This document shows positions 18,550-26,798 of a DNA stretch of 64,000 nt, in pieces; within the stretch, counting starts at the first letter, position 1; each line of letters opens with the position of its first letter. This DNA comes from Vibrio superstes. Lineage in GTDB: Bacteria; Pseudomonadota; Gammaproteobacteria; Enterobacterales; Vibrionaceae. The notes under the pieces are model-generated. The model did no database searches, had not been told where the DNA came from, and saw only the letters and a program-made list of their open reading frames with translations. Made by a program: the position numbers and the translations under genes. Location of the stretch: positions 1,431,893-1,495,892 of the forward strand of contig NZ_BCUR01000001.1 of assembly GCF_003569005.1 (NCBI RefSeq), in the 5' to 3' direction.

Positions 18550-19257
18550 ATGTTTAAATATTTTCATCCTTTAGAAAGCACCAAGCGTAAAAGAAAGTCA
18601 CTCGTAGATAGTAAGACGACACCAAGACTGTTCAAGAGATTGCTAGAGAACCCTACTCCTGAGGTAGAGACTCTACACAATGAATTGGATTACATTATTC
18701 TGGATCTTGAGACCACAGGATTAGACAGCGAAAATGATCTGATCTTGTCGATAGGCTGGGTGGTGTTATCCAAGAGAAAGGTAGACCTTACCACTGCCTG
18801 TCATTTCTATATCAACCAAGAGTCTCAGGTTAAGCCAGAGACGGCGATAATCAACCACATCACTCCACAGATGCTTGATGAAGGCGTGTCTATACACGAC
18901 GCAATGCGATCATTTTACGATGCGGCTTTAGGCAAAGTTATTGTGGCTCATGGATGTGTGGTCGAAACTAACTTCATTAATCAGTATCTCAAGAGTAACT
19001 ACCACGTATGGAACTTGCCTTTGATTTGGTTGGACACGCTGTGTATTGAGAAGAAGATGGCCAAAGCGCGTAATGATGTCGAAGATGTTGATCTAACGCT
19101 ATCTGGTACTCGTGCACGCTATAATCTTCCTGAGTACAATGGTCACAATGCATTAAGTGATGCTTTGGCTACGGCAGAGTTATTAATGGCTCAGACTAAG
19201 CGACTAGAGCCCAATCATGATTTGAAATTTGGGTATTTGTTTAAGTTGGGGAACTAG
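18550..19257 (+). CDS. DnaQ-like 3'-5' exonuclease (DEDDh family)
   Basis: This 235-residue protein has the exonuclease motif I DLETTG (D52, E54) and motif III GHNALSDALATAEL with the DEDDh histidine and aspartate. It resembles the epsilon-type stand-alone exonucleases found beside DUF294 proteins in gamma-proteobacteria. The 40-residue basic N-terminus (STKRKRKSLVDSK) precedes the catalytic core. The biological role is not established, and the substrate may be DNA or RNA ends. Confidence 0.85.
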   Translation: MFKYFHPLESTKRKRKSLVDSKTTPRLFKRLLENPTPEVETLHNELDYIILDLETTGLDSENDLILSIGWVVLSKRKVDLTTACHFYINQESQVKPETAIINHITPQMLDEGVSIHDAMRSFYDAALGKVIVAHGCVVETNFINQYLKSNYHVWNLPLIWLDTLCIEKKMAKARNDVEDVDLTLSGTRARYNLPEYNGHNALSDALATAELLMAQTKRLEPNHDLKFGYLFKLGN

Positions 19258-19292
19258 ACCTTAAAGCGAGTTTCTAGGGTTAGAGAATAAAG

Positions 19293-19319
19293 AAAGCCAG
19301 CATAATGCTGGCTTTATTG
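19293..19319. terminator. Bidirectional terminator between the exonuclease and the first KdgM porin
   Basis: The stem AAAGCCAGCA / TGCTGGCTTT has a three-base loop and is flanked by A and T tracts, so it can serve both convergent genes. Confidence 0.82.
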
Positions 19320-19351
19320 TTTCTAGCTTCGTCCACTTTGGGAGTGTGATA

Positions 19352-20035
19352 TTAGAAGCTGTAAGTAAGACCTACACGGCTACGTAGTTCACGAGTCGCT
19401 GAAGTAGAACTAGCGTTCACATCACCAAACTCAACGAATGGGTACCAGTCGCCAAATTTTCGGCCAGCTGTTAGGTTTAGCTCATAGTTTTCTGATTTGC
19501 CGTCCCAAAGAATCCAGCTATCTTCAGCATCGTAGTAGTTAGCTTCGAAGCCAAATTTCCAATCTGCTACAGAGTAGTTTACGTTACCAGTGATACGGTG
19601 ACGGAATTGTGTGCTGTCGCCGTTGCTGTGCGTTCTGATGTCGTAACGGTAACGAGCACTTAGGCTAAGGCCGTCAACGCTTTCTAGAGCGTAGGTAGCA
19701 CGTAGTTGAGGCTTGTATGTCATACCAGCTGTACGGGCTTCGATTGGCATGCCTGGTTGGATTGTCCAGTTAGTGCCGTCAATCTTGTGACGGTAGCCTA
19801 GGTCTAGCTCCCAGCCGTTGTTTTGTAGGTCCTTCATAAAGTCGCCGTCAGCGCCTTTAAATTTAAGCTCACCGCTAAAGTAGAAGTTACCAATGCTGTC
19901 ACCCATTTTCACACGAGTAGCATGTTGTTCTGTGTGACTTTTGTATTCGTGACGAATGTTTAGTGATGCAGCACTTACTGAACCAGCAGCTACAGTAGTA
20001 AGTAGTGCTAGAGTAACTTTGTTTAAAGCTTTCAT
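19352..20035 (-). CDS. KdgM-family oligosaccharide porin (copy 1)
   Basis: This 227-residue outer-membrane beta-barrel has a signal peptide MKALNKVTLALLTTVAAGSVSA and a C-terminal barrel end LRSRVGLTYSF with terminal phenylalanine. The start at 20035 is chosen over an upstream in-frame start at 20122 because it begins the signal peptide and follows AAGGG. KdgM porins are small 12-stranded channels for acidic oligosaccharides; here the substrate is presumably oligoalginate. It is the most divergent of the five copies and carries both proximal and distal regulatory sites. Confidence 0.9.
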   Translation of the reverse strand: MKALNKVTLALLTTVAAGSVSAASLNIRHEYKSHTEQHATRVKMGDSIGNFYFSGELKFKGADGDFMKDLQNNGWELDLGYRHKIDGTNWTIQPGMPIEARTAGMTYKPQLRATYALESVDGLSLSARYRYDIRTHSNGDSTQFRHRITGNVNYSVADWKFGFEANYYDAEDSWILWDGKSENYELNLTAGRKFGDWYPFVEFGDVNASSTSATRELRSRVGLTYSF

Positions 20036-20067
20036 GTATAACCCTTCGGAGTCATTGTTGGTGTTAA

Positions 20068-20077
20068 TGTATGACAA
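20068..20077. promoter_or_regulatory. Porin operator TTGTCATACA (porin copy 1)
   Basis: It reads TGTATGACAA on the plus strand, 33 bases upstream of the ATG, and is shared with the other four porins. Confidence 0.6.
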
Positions 20078-20107
20078 ATATATTAAGGGCTTTGGTTGAA
20101 CGCTGCA

Positions 20108-20123
20108 TGTGATCGTCGTCACC
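20108..20123. promoter_or_regulatory. CRP-like site, porin copy 1
   Basis: TGTGATCGTCGTCACC fits TGTGA-N6-TCACA with one mismatch and lies upstream of the porin operator. Confidence 0.55.
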
Positions 20124-20279
20124 TTAGGTGTGAGTTTTAGGTTTGTAGGGCGTTACACCCTGTTACATTCGATCTTAAGTTATTGTTTTTGAATACAGAT
20201 AGTTAGAGTGAAAAAGGTTGCATAAAAAAAGATAAGGGCGATAGAAGTGTGTGTCACATCATTCTTTATTTATATATAT

Positions 20280-20330
20280 TAATAATACAATTGAATTCTA
20301 GTGTGTATAAAAGGTGATCTGTATCACGAA
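20280..20330. promoter_or_regulatory. Distal CRP box plus operator-like site, porin copy 1
   Basis: AAGGTGATCTGTATCACGAA (20311-20330) is a good CRP match. TAATAATACAA (20280-20290) matches nine of eleven operator positions. They lie about 250-290 bases upstream of the start codon. Confidence 0.45.
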
Positions 20331-20488
20331 GGAGCGGTGTTTACAGAGAACTTTTGAAAAAGCGGTTAAACCATAACTGCTGTATGCAATGTAGGAATAG
20401 AAGGTTTAAGCGTATGTAAACAAGCTAATTGCATGGGATACCTAGGCGATAGACACTCCACCGCCTAAATATACAGCATGTTTATGCT

Positions 20489-21247
20489 TTAAAAACTGTA
20501 GCTAATACCAACACGTGTACGAAGTTGGCGGTCATCAGTCTTTGAGCCGTCTTTACCTTTGATATTCCAAAATTCTACGTATGGACGGAAGTTGTCAATT
20601 TTATAGCCGACTTTCAACCCAAGGTCCCAATCCCAGTTCTCGTTGTTGGCTAGGCGAACATCATCGTAGTTGTGGTTGTAGTTGGCTTCATAGCTAAGTT
20701 GAAGATTCTTCCACGCTTCATCTGAGAATTTGTAAGAACCTGTCAGAGTAATCTTACCTTGCTGGATGGTCTTTCCTGCACGAACGATAGTATCGCCGTC
20801 GGCTGAACTGGTGTCTGAAGCGCTATCTGTAAAGGTTTGGAATTCATGGCGGTAACGTAGGGCAGTGGTTAAACCGAAATCTGCTTTATAACCAATACGT
20901 AGCTGAGGTTTGTAAGTCGTTTTGTTATCACCAAACGTGATCGGCATTCCAGGCTGGATATACCAGTTTTTATCTAGAGTATACGCAACACCCCAGTCAA
21001 ACTCGGAATCACCGCGCTCTACTTGATTAAAGAAGTCTGACTTATCTTCACTGTTAAACTTTTGCTCAACGCTGAAGTAAAGTTTTGCTGGATCAGAGAG
21101 TTTAACGGAAGAGCCAATTTTAATACGGTGTGCAAACTCTTCACTTTCGTGTTTGTACTCGCCACGGTAGTCAAGAGAACCAGCATTTACAGATGCTGCT
21201 GCAACTGTAGTAAGTAGTGCGATTGTTACTTTATTCATTGTCTTCAT
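20489..21247 (-). CDS. KdgM-family oligosaccharide porin (copy 2)
   Basis: This 252-residue barrel has a signal peptide MKTMNKVTIALLTTVAAASVNA and the C-terminal strand LRTRVGISYSF. The start at 21247 is preferred over 21277 because AAAGG precedes it and it opens the signal peptide. The central strands share IQPGMPITFGDNKTTYKPQL and TTALRYRHEFQ with copies 3-5. It is followed and preceded by gaps of about 450 bases and has no lipoprotein gene of its own, unlike copies 3-5. Confidence 0.92.
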   Translation of the reverse strand: MKTMNKVTIALLTTVAAASVNAGSLDYRGEYKHESEEFAHRIKIGSSVKLSDPAKLYFSVEQKFNSEDKSDFFNQVERGDSEFDWGVAYTLDKNWYIQPGMPITFGDNKTTYKPQLRIGYKADFGLTTALRYRHEFQTFTDSASDTSSADGDTIVRAGKTIQQGKITLTGSYKFSDEAWKNLQLSYEANYNHNYDDVRLANNENWDWDLGLKVGYKIDNFRPYVEFWNIKGKDGSKTDDRQLRTRVGISYSF

Positions 21248-21287
21248 TGTTGATTTACCTTTGCTTACGTTTGGCAATAAGTCGTAA

Positions 21288-21297
21288 TGTATGACAA
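21288..21297. promoter_or_regulatory. Porin operator TTGTCATACA (porin copy 2)
   Basis: It reads TGTATGACAA on the plus strand, 41 bases upstream of the start codon. Confidence 0.6.
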
Positions 21298-21497
21298 GGA
21301 TCTTAGGTTTTTGCAGTGATGTGTGATGTGACGTAGATCTCTATGACGAGCGTATTTATGTTTTTTTTGCGGCGGGAATTACCTTGAAACTTGTTGCAAA
21401 GCTTTATATACAAGGGGGTGTAGAAGTTCCAATTATTTTTCTAAAACAAGCCGAACGCTGTTCTATTGTCCGAAGTTATAGATGGCGTTATATGTTT

Positions 21498-21508
21498 TTA
21501 TAATACAA
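21498..21508. promoter_or_regulatory. Distal operator-like site (10/11), porin copy 2
   Basis: TTATAATACAA is one mismatch from TTGTAATACAA. A CRP half-site TGTGATCTAG follows at about 21520. It lies 251 bases upstream of the start codon, an arrangement like that of copy 1. Confidence 0.45.
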
Positions 21509-21530
21509 ATGGCAGGCGAGTGTGATCTAG

Positions 21531-21560
21531 TTAAAAAAAAAGCGGCACAAGGTCGTTTTA
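21531..21560 (-). terminator. Degenerate terminator-like twin
   Basis: AGCGGCACAAGG with a flanking run of A copies the terminator at 24182-24202 but the second arm is mutated (GGTCGTTTT). It looks like a leftover of a duplicated segment. Confidence 0.4.
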
Positions 21561-21660
21561 ACCTAGAGTTACTGATGTGCACAGCTGCTTTTCTTATGGA
21601 GTGCGTAGGCTAAGAGCTGATTGCTACTTTAAATCTGAGCTAGAGAGCTGAGGAACAAAC

Positions 21661-21702
21661 AAAAATACCCCCCGATTGCAGTTATACAATTGGGAGGTAT
21701 TT
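21661..21702 (-). terminator. Terminator after the beta-helix lipoprotein gene
   Basis: The arms AAATACC-CCC and GGG-AGGTATTT flank an AT-rich inner stem. On the minus strand it runs into TTTTTG. Confidence 0.75.
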
Positions 21703-21727
21703 CACCTACGCTAGATTGGCTATAAAG

Positions 21728-22945
21728 TTATTGCACAATTTGGTTAGTGTCTTCGAAGTCTTGATTGGCAATAGAGGCTCTAACAGCATGTATTGCTACA
21801 GGTCGATACTCTGAAGTCATAACATCAGTTTGAAGTGTCGTATATGCACCTGTAAATTCATTGTTTTCAATACTGAAGTTGCAGTCGTCGGCGGTAACAA
21901 TTTGGCTACTAGAGTTACCTAGTCTAATTGCTGCGGATTCACTCGTTGAGTTGCCCGCTAGGTTAAAAGTATTACCTTGAATTACGCTTCCAGATTTGTC
22001 TTTATTACAAGCAGAATACATAGCCATGTTTAAATATGAAGAGGGGAGGTTGTTAAAGGTACTATCGACCAGATTGACTTTTCCTTCTGTATATATCCAG
22101 CTTGACTTATTGTTCAAGTTATCAGCATTAGTGTTCTCAGCATTAATAGTCAGATTCGTCAGGGTTGCAGGTTCACCAGTAACATCTTCTGTGATTACGA
22201 TAGCGCCAGAGCGGGCGGTAGAACCAGAAACAACGCAAGCAGATTCTGTGCCAATATGGCTGTTATTGAAAATAATGTCGCGAATTTCCGCTCCTGGAGC
22301 AGTAACTAAAATACAAGCCTGACCAGTAAATTGTGCTAGACCAGCACCGTCAAGAATAACAGCTTTATTGAGTTCGATAACTCCAGAATTAAAGCTCCCA
22401 CTAGCTGATAGGCCTATGATGTCACCGTCTTGAGCTAAGGCAATTGCTGCATTTACTTCTTCAATTGTCGCCGGCTTCCCATCAGTGGCGTTTTCTAAAG
22501 CGGCGATTACATCTTCATCTACAATTTCGGTTGCAGAGTAAGAGGTTGGAACACCATCTTTAGTGCAAGACATGTCTAGCTCGTTGTCCGCTACAGTGTA
22601 AGTACATTGATTACCATCAAAGGAAACTGATCCTTCCTCGTCTGCAGAATATGAAGAACTTGTGAAGGTGTAGCCACTAGTAACATCACCTGTGTAGATG
22701 CTAAGAGCACGGGTGCCTTCTTCATCATTAGCAAAAAGGTAAGGCTGCGTTCCACTTAACGATCGTGCAGTGGTGTCACTGACCATATCCCAATAAATGT
22801 TTTCAATAGAATAAACGTCAGATGGTGGTGGAGTTACCTCTGGTGGTGGGGCTGTTTCATTATTTTCACTGCCAATATCAAAATCACACCCAAACAAAAA
22901 CGCACTGGAAATAGCTACTGCAATAGCTGTCTTTGAAACCTTCAT
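21728..22945 (-). CDS. Predicted lipoprotein with parallel beta-helix domain (module A)
   Basis: No function is assigned. The 405-residue protein has a lipoprotein signal ending LFGC with cysteine 20 followed by DFDIG, then a Pro-rich linker and an N-terminal beta domain (about 45-150). A right-handed parallel beta-helix follows (about 155-400). The helix begins NAAIALAQDGDII...VILDGAGLAQFTG, the same opening pattern as PL6 lyases such as the one at 63302, but the PL6-type catalytic Lys/Arg pair could not be found. It may bind or modify acidic polysaccharide. It follows porin copy 3 and forms one of three porin-lipoprotein pairs. Confidence 0.8.
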   Translation of the reverse strand: MKVSKTAIAVAISSAFLFGCDFDIGSENNETAPPPEVTPPPSDVYSIENIYWDMVSDTTARSLSGTQPYLFANDEEGTRALSIYTGDVTSGYTFTSSSYSADEEGSVSFDGNQCTYTVADNELDMSCTKDGVPTSYSATEIVDEDVIAALENATDGKPATIEEVNAAIALAQDGDIIGLSASGSFNSGVIELNKAVILDGAGLAQFTGQACILVTAPGAEIRDIIFNNSHIGTESACVVSGSTARSGAIVITEDVTGEPATLTNLTINAENTNADNLNNKSSWIYTEGKVNLVDSTFNNLPSSYLNMAMYSACNKDKSGSVIQGNTFNLAGNSTSESAAIRLGNSSSQIVTADDCNFSIENNEFTGAYTTLQTDVMTSEYRPVAIHAVRASIANQDFEDTNQIVQ

Positions 22946-22974
22946 AATTTTCTCTCTTTTATTTCTCGTTATGG

Positions 22975-23007
22975 CTTAGCGGAGCGACGGTGTAGTTTTC
23001 CGCTAAG
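22975..23007 (-). promoter_or_regulatory. Hairpin between porin copy 3 and lipoprotein A
   Basis: Perfect 9-base arms CTTAGCGGA / TCCGCTAAG flank a 15-base loop with no strong T run. It could stabilise the upstream porin mRNA or attenuate the downstream gene. Confidence 0.6.
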
Positions 23008-23038
23008 TCATTACTAATTATTATTTTTGTTTGATTGA

Positions 23039-23797
23039 CTAGAACGAGTAAGCGATACCTATACGAGTTCTAAGTTGGCGGTCGTCGCTGGTAGAGCCGG
23101 CACCTTTGACGTTCCAAAATTCCATGTATGGTCGGAAGTCGCCAAATTGGTAACCGATGATTGCACCTAGGTCCCAGTTTTCATTGGTGTTGTTGTAAAG
23201 GCGAACATCGTCGTAGTTGTGCATGTAGTTTGCTTCATAGCTTAGGCGAAGGTTCTTTAAGGATTCTTGTGAAAAACGGTACGAACCTGTCAGCGTCCAC
23301 TTGCCCTCTTGGAAGGTTTTACCTGCAGAAGCAACGCTAGAGCCATCAACTAAAGTTCGGTTACCGTTGCTGTCGCTGCTAGAGTACTCTCGAAATTCAT
23401 GACGGTAGCGAAGAGCAGTAGTTAGGCCAAAACTTGATTTGTAACCAACACGTAGTTGTGGTTTATAAGTAGTGCGTTCATTACCAAAGGTAATTGGCAT
23501 ACCTGGCTGAATGTACCATTGCTTGTTTATATCGTAGCGAATACCCCAATCAAACTCGGAATCACCACGTGTCATTTCATTCCAAAAATCTGTCGGATCG
23601 CTACTGTTGAACTTTTGCTCAACGCCAAAGTAAAGTTTAGTATTATCAGCAATAGTAACTGAATCGCCGATCTTGATACGTTGAGCGTAAGTTTTCTCAT
23701 CATGTTTGTATTCTGCACGGTAGTTAAGAGAACCTGCGCTGACTGAACCTGCGAATAGAGAGGCTACCACTACCAATGCGATTTTATTGTTTTTCAT
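23039..23797 (-). CDS. KdgM-family oligosaccharide porin (copy 3)
   Basis: This 252-residue barrel has a signal peptide MKNNKIALVVVASLFAGSVSA and the terminal strand LRTRIGIAYSF. By eye only about 13 residues differ from copy 4 (26799-27557), so the two arose by recent duplication or are homogenised by gene conversion. It is paired with lipoprotein A 93 bases downstream. An operator and two CRP-like boxes lie upstream. Confidence 0.93.
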   Translation of the reverse strand: MKNNKIALVVVASLFAGSVSAGSLNYRAEYKHDEKTYAQRIKIGDSVTIADNTKLYFGVEQKFNSSDPTDFWNEMTRGDSEFDWGIRYDINKQWYIQPGMPITFGNERTTYKPQLRVGYKSSFGLTTALRYRHEFREYSSSDSNGNRTLVDGSSVASAGKTFQEGKWTLTGSYRFSQESLKNLRLSYEANYMHNYDDVRLYNNTNENWDLGAIIGYQFGDFRPYMEFWNVKGAGSTSDDRQLRTRIGIAYSF

Positions 23798-23838
23798 GTA
23801 ATTTAACTTTCCTTAGTCTGTTGCGTATCTTGACTTAA

Positions 23839-23848
23839 TGTATGACAA
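23839..23848. promoter_or_regulatory. Porin operator TTGTCATACA (porin copy 3)
   Basis: TGTATGACAA lies 42 bases upstream of the start codon, in the longer shared context GACTTAATGTATGACAAATA. Confidence 0.62.
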
Positions 23849-23878
23849 ATAGATTAAGTGGTGTTTTCAAAACTTGCA

Positions 23879-23894
23879 CGTGACCGACATCACT
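23879..23894. promoter_or_regulatory. CRP-like site, porin copy 3
   Basis: CGTGACCGACATCACT fits the symmetric GTGA-N6-TCAC core and lies just upstream of the porin operator. Confidence 0.6.
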
Positions 23895-24081
23895 TCAAAG
23901 GTGGGTTTTATATTTTTTGCTGTAATGCATTGTTACATGGGTGGCTAAGGTATTGTTTTAAAGGGACTTGATTTTCTATGGTGATGTTGTCGAATAGAAC
24001 GAGTGGGCTCTGGAAGTGTGTGATGTGTCGTTCTTGCTTTATGAATATTGACAATTAAAGTGGGGGCAAACACTTATGAAC

Positions 24082-24097
24082 AGTGATCTATTTCACT
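24082..24097. promoter_or_regulatory. Distal CRP-like site, porin copy 3
   Basis: AGTGATCTATTTCACT has a perfect GTGA-N6-TCAC core, 285 bases upstream of the start codon. This compares with 276 bases for the distal box of copy 1. Confidence 0.55.
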
Positions 24098-24174
24098 GAT
24101 GTGATTGTCGAGAGGGGGAATAGCCTTTTAGGGGAGGAGTAGGCACGCAATTGATTAAGGATAGGCTAGTTATC

Positions 24175-24202
24175 AAAAAGCAAAGCGGCACAAGGCCGCT
24201 TT
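24175..24202 (-). terminator. Terminator after the PL7 lyase gene
   Basis: The stem AAAGCGGC / GCCGCTTT has a five-base loop, followed on the minus strand by GCTTTTTG. Confidence 0.8.
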
Positions 24203-24222
24203 AACATTTGTAATAGCGACTG

Positions 24223-25188
24223 TTACTGGTGGGTGATTTTGATCTCACTGAAGCTTACGTCGAAGATTTGACCGGAAAGAGAGGAGCTAGGCTCTATTTG
24301 CGGGTAGATACCTGCTTTGAAGTAGAAACTGTTATCGCTATGTGCCCAGTTTGGATCTAGTGCGTAACCGGTATTTTCAATCTTTTCACCCCAAGCGAAT
24401 GTTTTACTTACGCCTGCAGCCTCTAAAACAATACCATTTTCATTCACTTCGATATTGTATCTCCAATCTGAGTTTGCCTGAGCCGTGCCTAGGTCCACAC
24501 TGAACGATTTACAGTAGCTACAAGATTGATCGTCAGGTAAAAACGTATTGTTTAATATTGCCCTAATAGGCTTATTTCCACCTTCCCATTGTAATTTAAT
24601 CAGGGCTTGCTTGATTTTATAGCCGTGCACCTGTCCCACAATGACCTTTGGATCTTTCCCTGAGATGTTCGGATAATCTTCAATCTGTAACTGTGCTTGA
24701 AGCTGATGATTTTCATCATCTACCACTGTCCAATTTTGAGCTGACGAAGAGCAAATGCTAGAAGCGTTATAGTTATATAACTCTCTTAACTCTGAACGTG
24801 CATACTTGGTGTTGGTAGTGGTTGATATTCCTGCGTCACCTAAATCAACGATGAAATGAACGTCATCATTATCAGCAACATAAAAGTAGGGTAGGGATGT
24901 CTCTAATGAGAACACATCCTTGCCACTGCATTTATTCGGCAGTAACTCCGTTGCGCTGTCGCGTGTATTCAAACCTGAACTGACGCCAAAGTGTTCTTTG
25001 TAATATGACTCGCTGACTGGGAGTGTGATTTTCCATTGTTCTATATTCCAGCCATTTCCGGGTTCTAAAGGTAGCTCTGGTGTGGTTGGGCCGTTATCTT
25101 GTTCGTTATTACTGCTAGAACCTTCCATGCAACCCGTTAATGCAGTTGCTAAAAGCAATGGCATGATGATATGTGTTTTCTTGTTCAT
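24223..25188 (-). CDS. Alginate lyase, polysaccharide lyase family 7, lipoprotein
   Basis: This 321-residue lipoprotein has a signal ending LTGC with cysteine 20, a short Ser/Pro-rich linker to about residue 45, then a single PL7 jelly-roll domain. The three PL7 signature stretches are present: RSELREL at 131-137, QVHG at 186-189 (a valine, not isoleucine, in QxH) and YFKAGIYPQ at 289-297. Together they supply the Arg/Gln/His/Tyr catalytic set. It should cut alginate endolytically at the cell surface or in the periplasm, feeding the porins. It follows lipoprotein B and porin copy 4 on the same strand. A valine in QxH is often linked to polyM preference (family knowledge, untested here). Confidence 0.95.
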   Translation of the reverse strand: MNKKTHIIMPLLLATALTGCMEGSSSNNEQDNGPTTPELPLEPGNGWNIEQWKITLPVSESYYKEHFGVSSGLNTRDSATELLPNKCSGKDVFSLETSLPYFYVADNDDVHFIVDLGDAGISTTTNTKYARSELRELYNYNASSICSSSAQNWTVVDDENHQLQAQLQIEDYPNISGKDPKVIVGQVHGYKIKQALIKLQWEGGNKPIRAILNNTFLPDDQSCSYCKSFSVDLGTAQANSDWRYNIEVNENGIVLEAAGVSKTFAWGEKIENTGYALDPNWAHSDNSFYFKAGIYPQIEPSSSLSGQIFDVSFSEIKITHQ

Positions 25189-25230
25189 ATTTTTGTCTTA
25201 AATTGTTCATAATGTTGAGCTAAGAATAAA

Positions 25231-25260
25231 AAATCCTCATCAAGCAATTGATGAGGATTT
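25231..25260 (-). terminator. Terminator between lipoprotein B and the PL7 gene
   Basis: Perfect 13-base arms (AAATCCTCATCAA and its complement) flank loop GCAA, with a T-rich exit on the minus strand. PL7 expression therefore needs read-through or its own promoter in a gap of 112 bases. Confidence 0.85.
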
Positions 25261-25300
25261 ATCTTATCTAGTAGTCAAACTTTGCTCTTTCTAGTAGGGA

Positions 25301-26707
25301 CTAGAATAGGTCTGAATGTAGGTCATCAAAATAGGTGTACGTACCTTTAGAACCATTATCCCCATTATAAAGTGCCATAGCTGTTGGGGAACCACCTGCA
25401 TTTTCAGCTTTGAAGGTAGGGTAATCGTTGCCATCAATATTGACAGTAACATCATCACCTGCCCAAGTGATGGTTACATCTACCCATGTGTCTTTAGAAT
25501 AAGAAGCAAGTGATTGTTGATTGCCGGAGATATCTCTGTACTTAATTTCGGAAGAAGTAAATACAACTTCAGTAAAACGACCACTTGATGATGAATCGTT
25601 ATTCGTGCCTAAGAAAATGTATGATGCTTTTACATAACCATCCGTAGGGATGTAAACAGAGGTAGAAACAGATCCTGAATTTGCAGCACCGGCTGCAAAA
25701 TCACGCCCGACTATACCTTTGTTGTTATTAGTTGAAGAGTCAGCACCATCTTCAATTCGTAGAGAATTGGTCCCAGACTTAGCAAAGTCATCACTAATCA
25801 CGGCTGTATTAAGTACGCCATCAACATTCTTTAGTTGGTAAACAGGGCTCGCAACATCAATTTGCGTACCTACAGTATAAGAGTCGAAGTTGTCCGTAAC
25901 ATCACCTGGAGGAGGTGTGATTCCACCATTATCACCCCCATTGTCTTCACCGTTACCTAAAACCATAACATCGATTGCACGGTTGTAGCGGGAGTTGGTT
26001 AATTCATCTCCAACTCCATAATTATCAAAGTCATCTTCAAAGATAAGCTCGTTTTCTGCTTCGGTACCGCTATAGATTTTTAAGTTATCTGCGATTAACT
26101 CTAGATCGGCTTTTGTCTTAGAGTCACCAACTTTCAGCGAGATTAACTCTACAGGGTCACTACTTGTAGCTGCGTACGGGCCATAGGTGTCATCACCGAT
26201 AGAAAAACTAAACTCATCTTCAGTCCAGCTAACTTTAACTTTTAGTTCTTCGCCAGGAGTGTATGTACCTCCAGTCTCAACTAAGCTAGAAGAGTTATCG
26301 CGATATTTAACGTTGCCTTCACCCAGTGCTATCTCACCACGAAGGTGTGCGTTACTTGAACCTGCAGTAGTGTGGAGTTGGATGTATGCATTTGCAGCTG
26401 CATTTTCACCGTTGATTGCAGTATTGTCTTGGTAAGTTAGGTCTACTGTTAAGAAGCCAACAGGAATGTTATCTACTACAGTTTCAGATTTACTCTCAGA
26501 CGTCTTTATGCGAAGTATACCGGTATCAGCTACAGAAGAATCTTGGATCTGAACATAGTTCTGTGCATTTTCTACCGGTGGTAAACCGCCACCGCCATTG
26601 TCACCGCCACCATCTGTAGAGTTATTTTCACTGCCTACATCAAAGTCACAGCCGAACAAAAAAGCTGATGAAATCGCTACTGCGATAGCTGTTTTAGTAA
26701 TTTTCAT
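25301..26707 (-). CDS. Predicted lipoprotein with two concanavalin-like jelly-roll domains (module B)
   Basis: The function is not known. The 468-residue protein has lipoprotein signal LFGC with cysteine 20 followed by DFDVG, and a Gly/Asp linker. Jelly-roll domain 1 (about 48-230) begins NYVQIQDSSVADTGILRIK, and domain 2 (about 270-468) begins DNFDSYTVGTQI. Both have homologues in lipoprotein C. The C-terminus reads YFDDLHSDLF, nearly the same as in C. The fold suggests polysaccharide binding or an unrecognised lyase or hydrolase. It follows porin copy 4 by 91 bases. Confidence 0.8.
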   Translation of the reverse strand: MKITKTAIAVAISSAFLFGCDFDVGSENNSTDGGGDNGGGGLPPVENAQNYVQIQDSSVADTGILRIKTSESKSETVVDNIPVGFLTVDLTYQDNTAINGENAAANAYIQLHTTAGSSNAHLRGEIALGEGNVKYRDNSSSLVETGGTYTPGEELKVKVSWTEDEFSFSIGDDTYGPYAATSSDPVELISLKVGDSKTKADLELIADNLKIYSGTEAENELIFEDDFDNYGVGDELTNSRYNRAIDVMVLGNGEDNGGDNGGITPPPGDVTDNFDSYTVGTQIDVASPVYQLKNVDGVLNTAVISDDFAKSGTNSLRIEDGADSSTNNNKGIVGRDFAAGAANSGSVSTSVYIPTDGYVKASYIFLGTNNDSSSSGRFTEVVFTSSEIKYRDISGNQQSLASYSKDTWVDVTITWAGDDVTVNIDGNDYPTFKAENAGGSPTAMALYNGDNGSKGTYTYFDDLHSDLF

Positions 26708-26735
26708 ATAATTCTCTCTTATAATTTGTTGTTAA

Positions 26736-26772
26736 GGCCAGACGTTGGAAATGTAGGGTCTAAAGTCTGACC
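26736..26772 (-). promoter_or_regulatory. Hairpin between porin copy 4 and lipoprotein B
   Basis: The arms GGCCAGAC / GTCTGACC have one mismatch and a 21-base loop. It is equivalent in position to hairpins at 22975 and 30415. Confidence 0.4.
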
Positions 26773-26798
26773 ATTTTTATCTATTAGATTTGTGTAAC

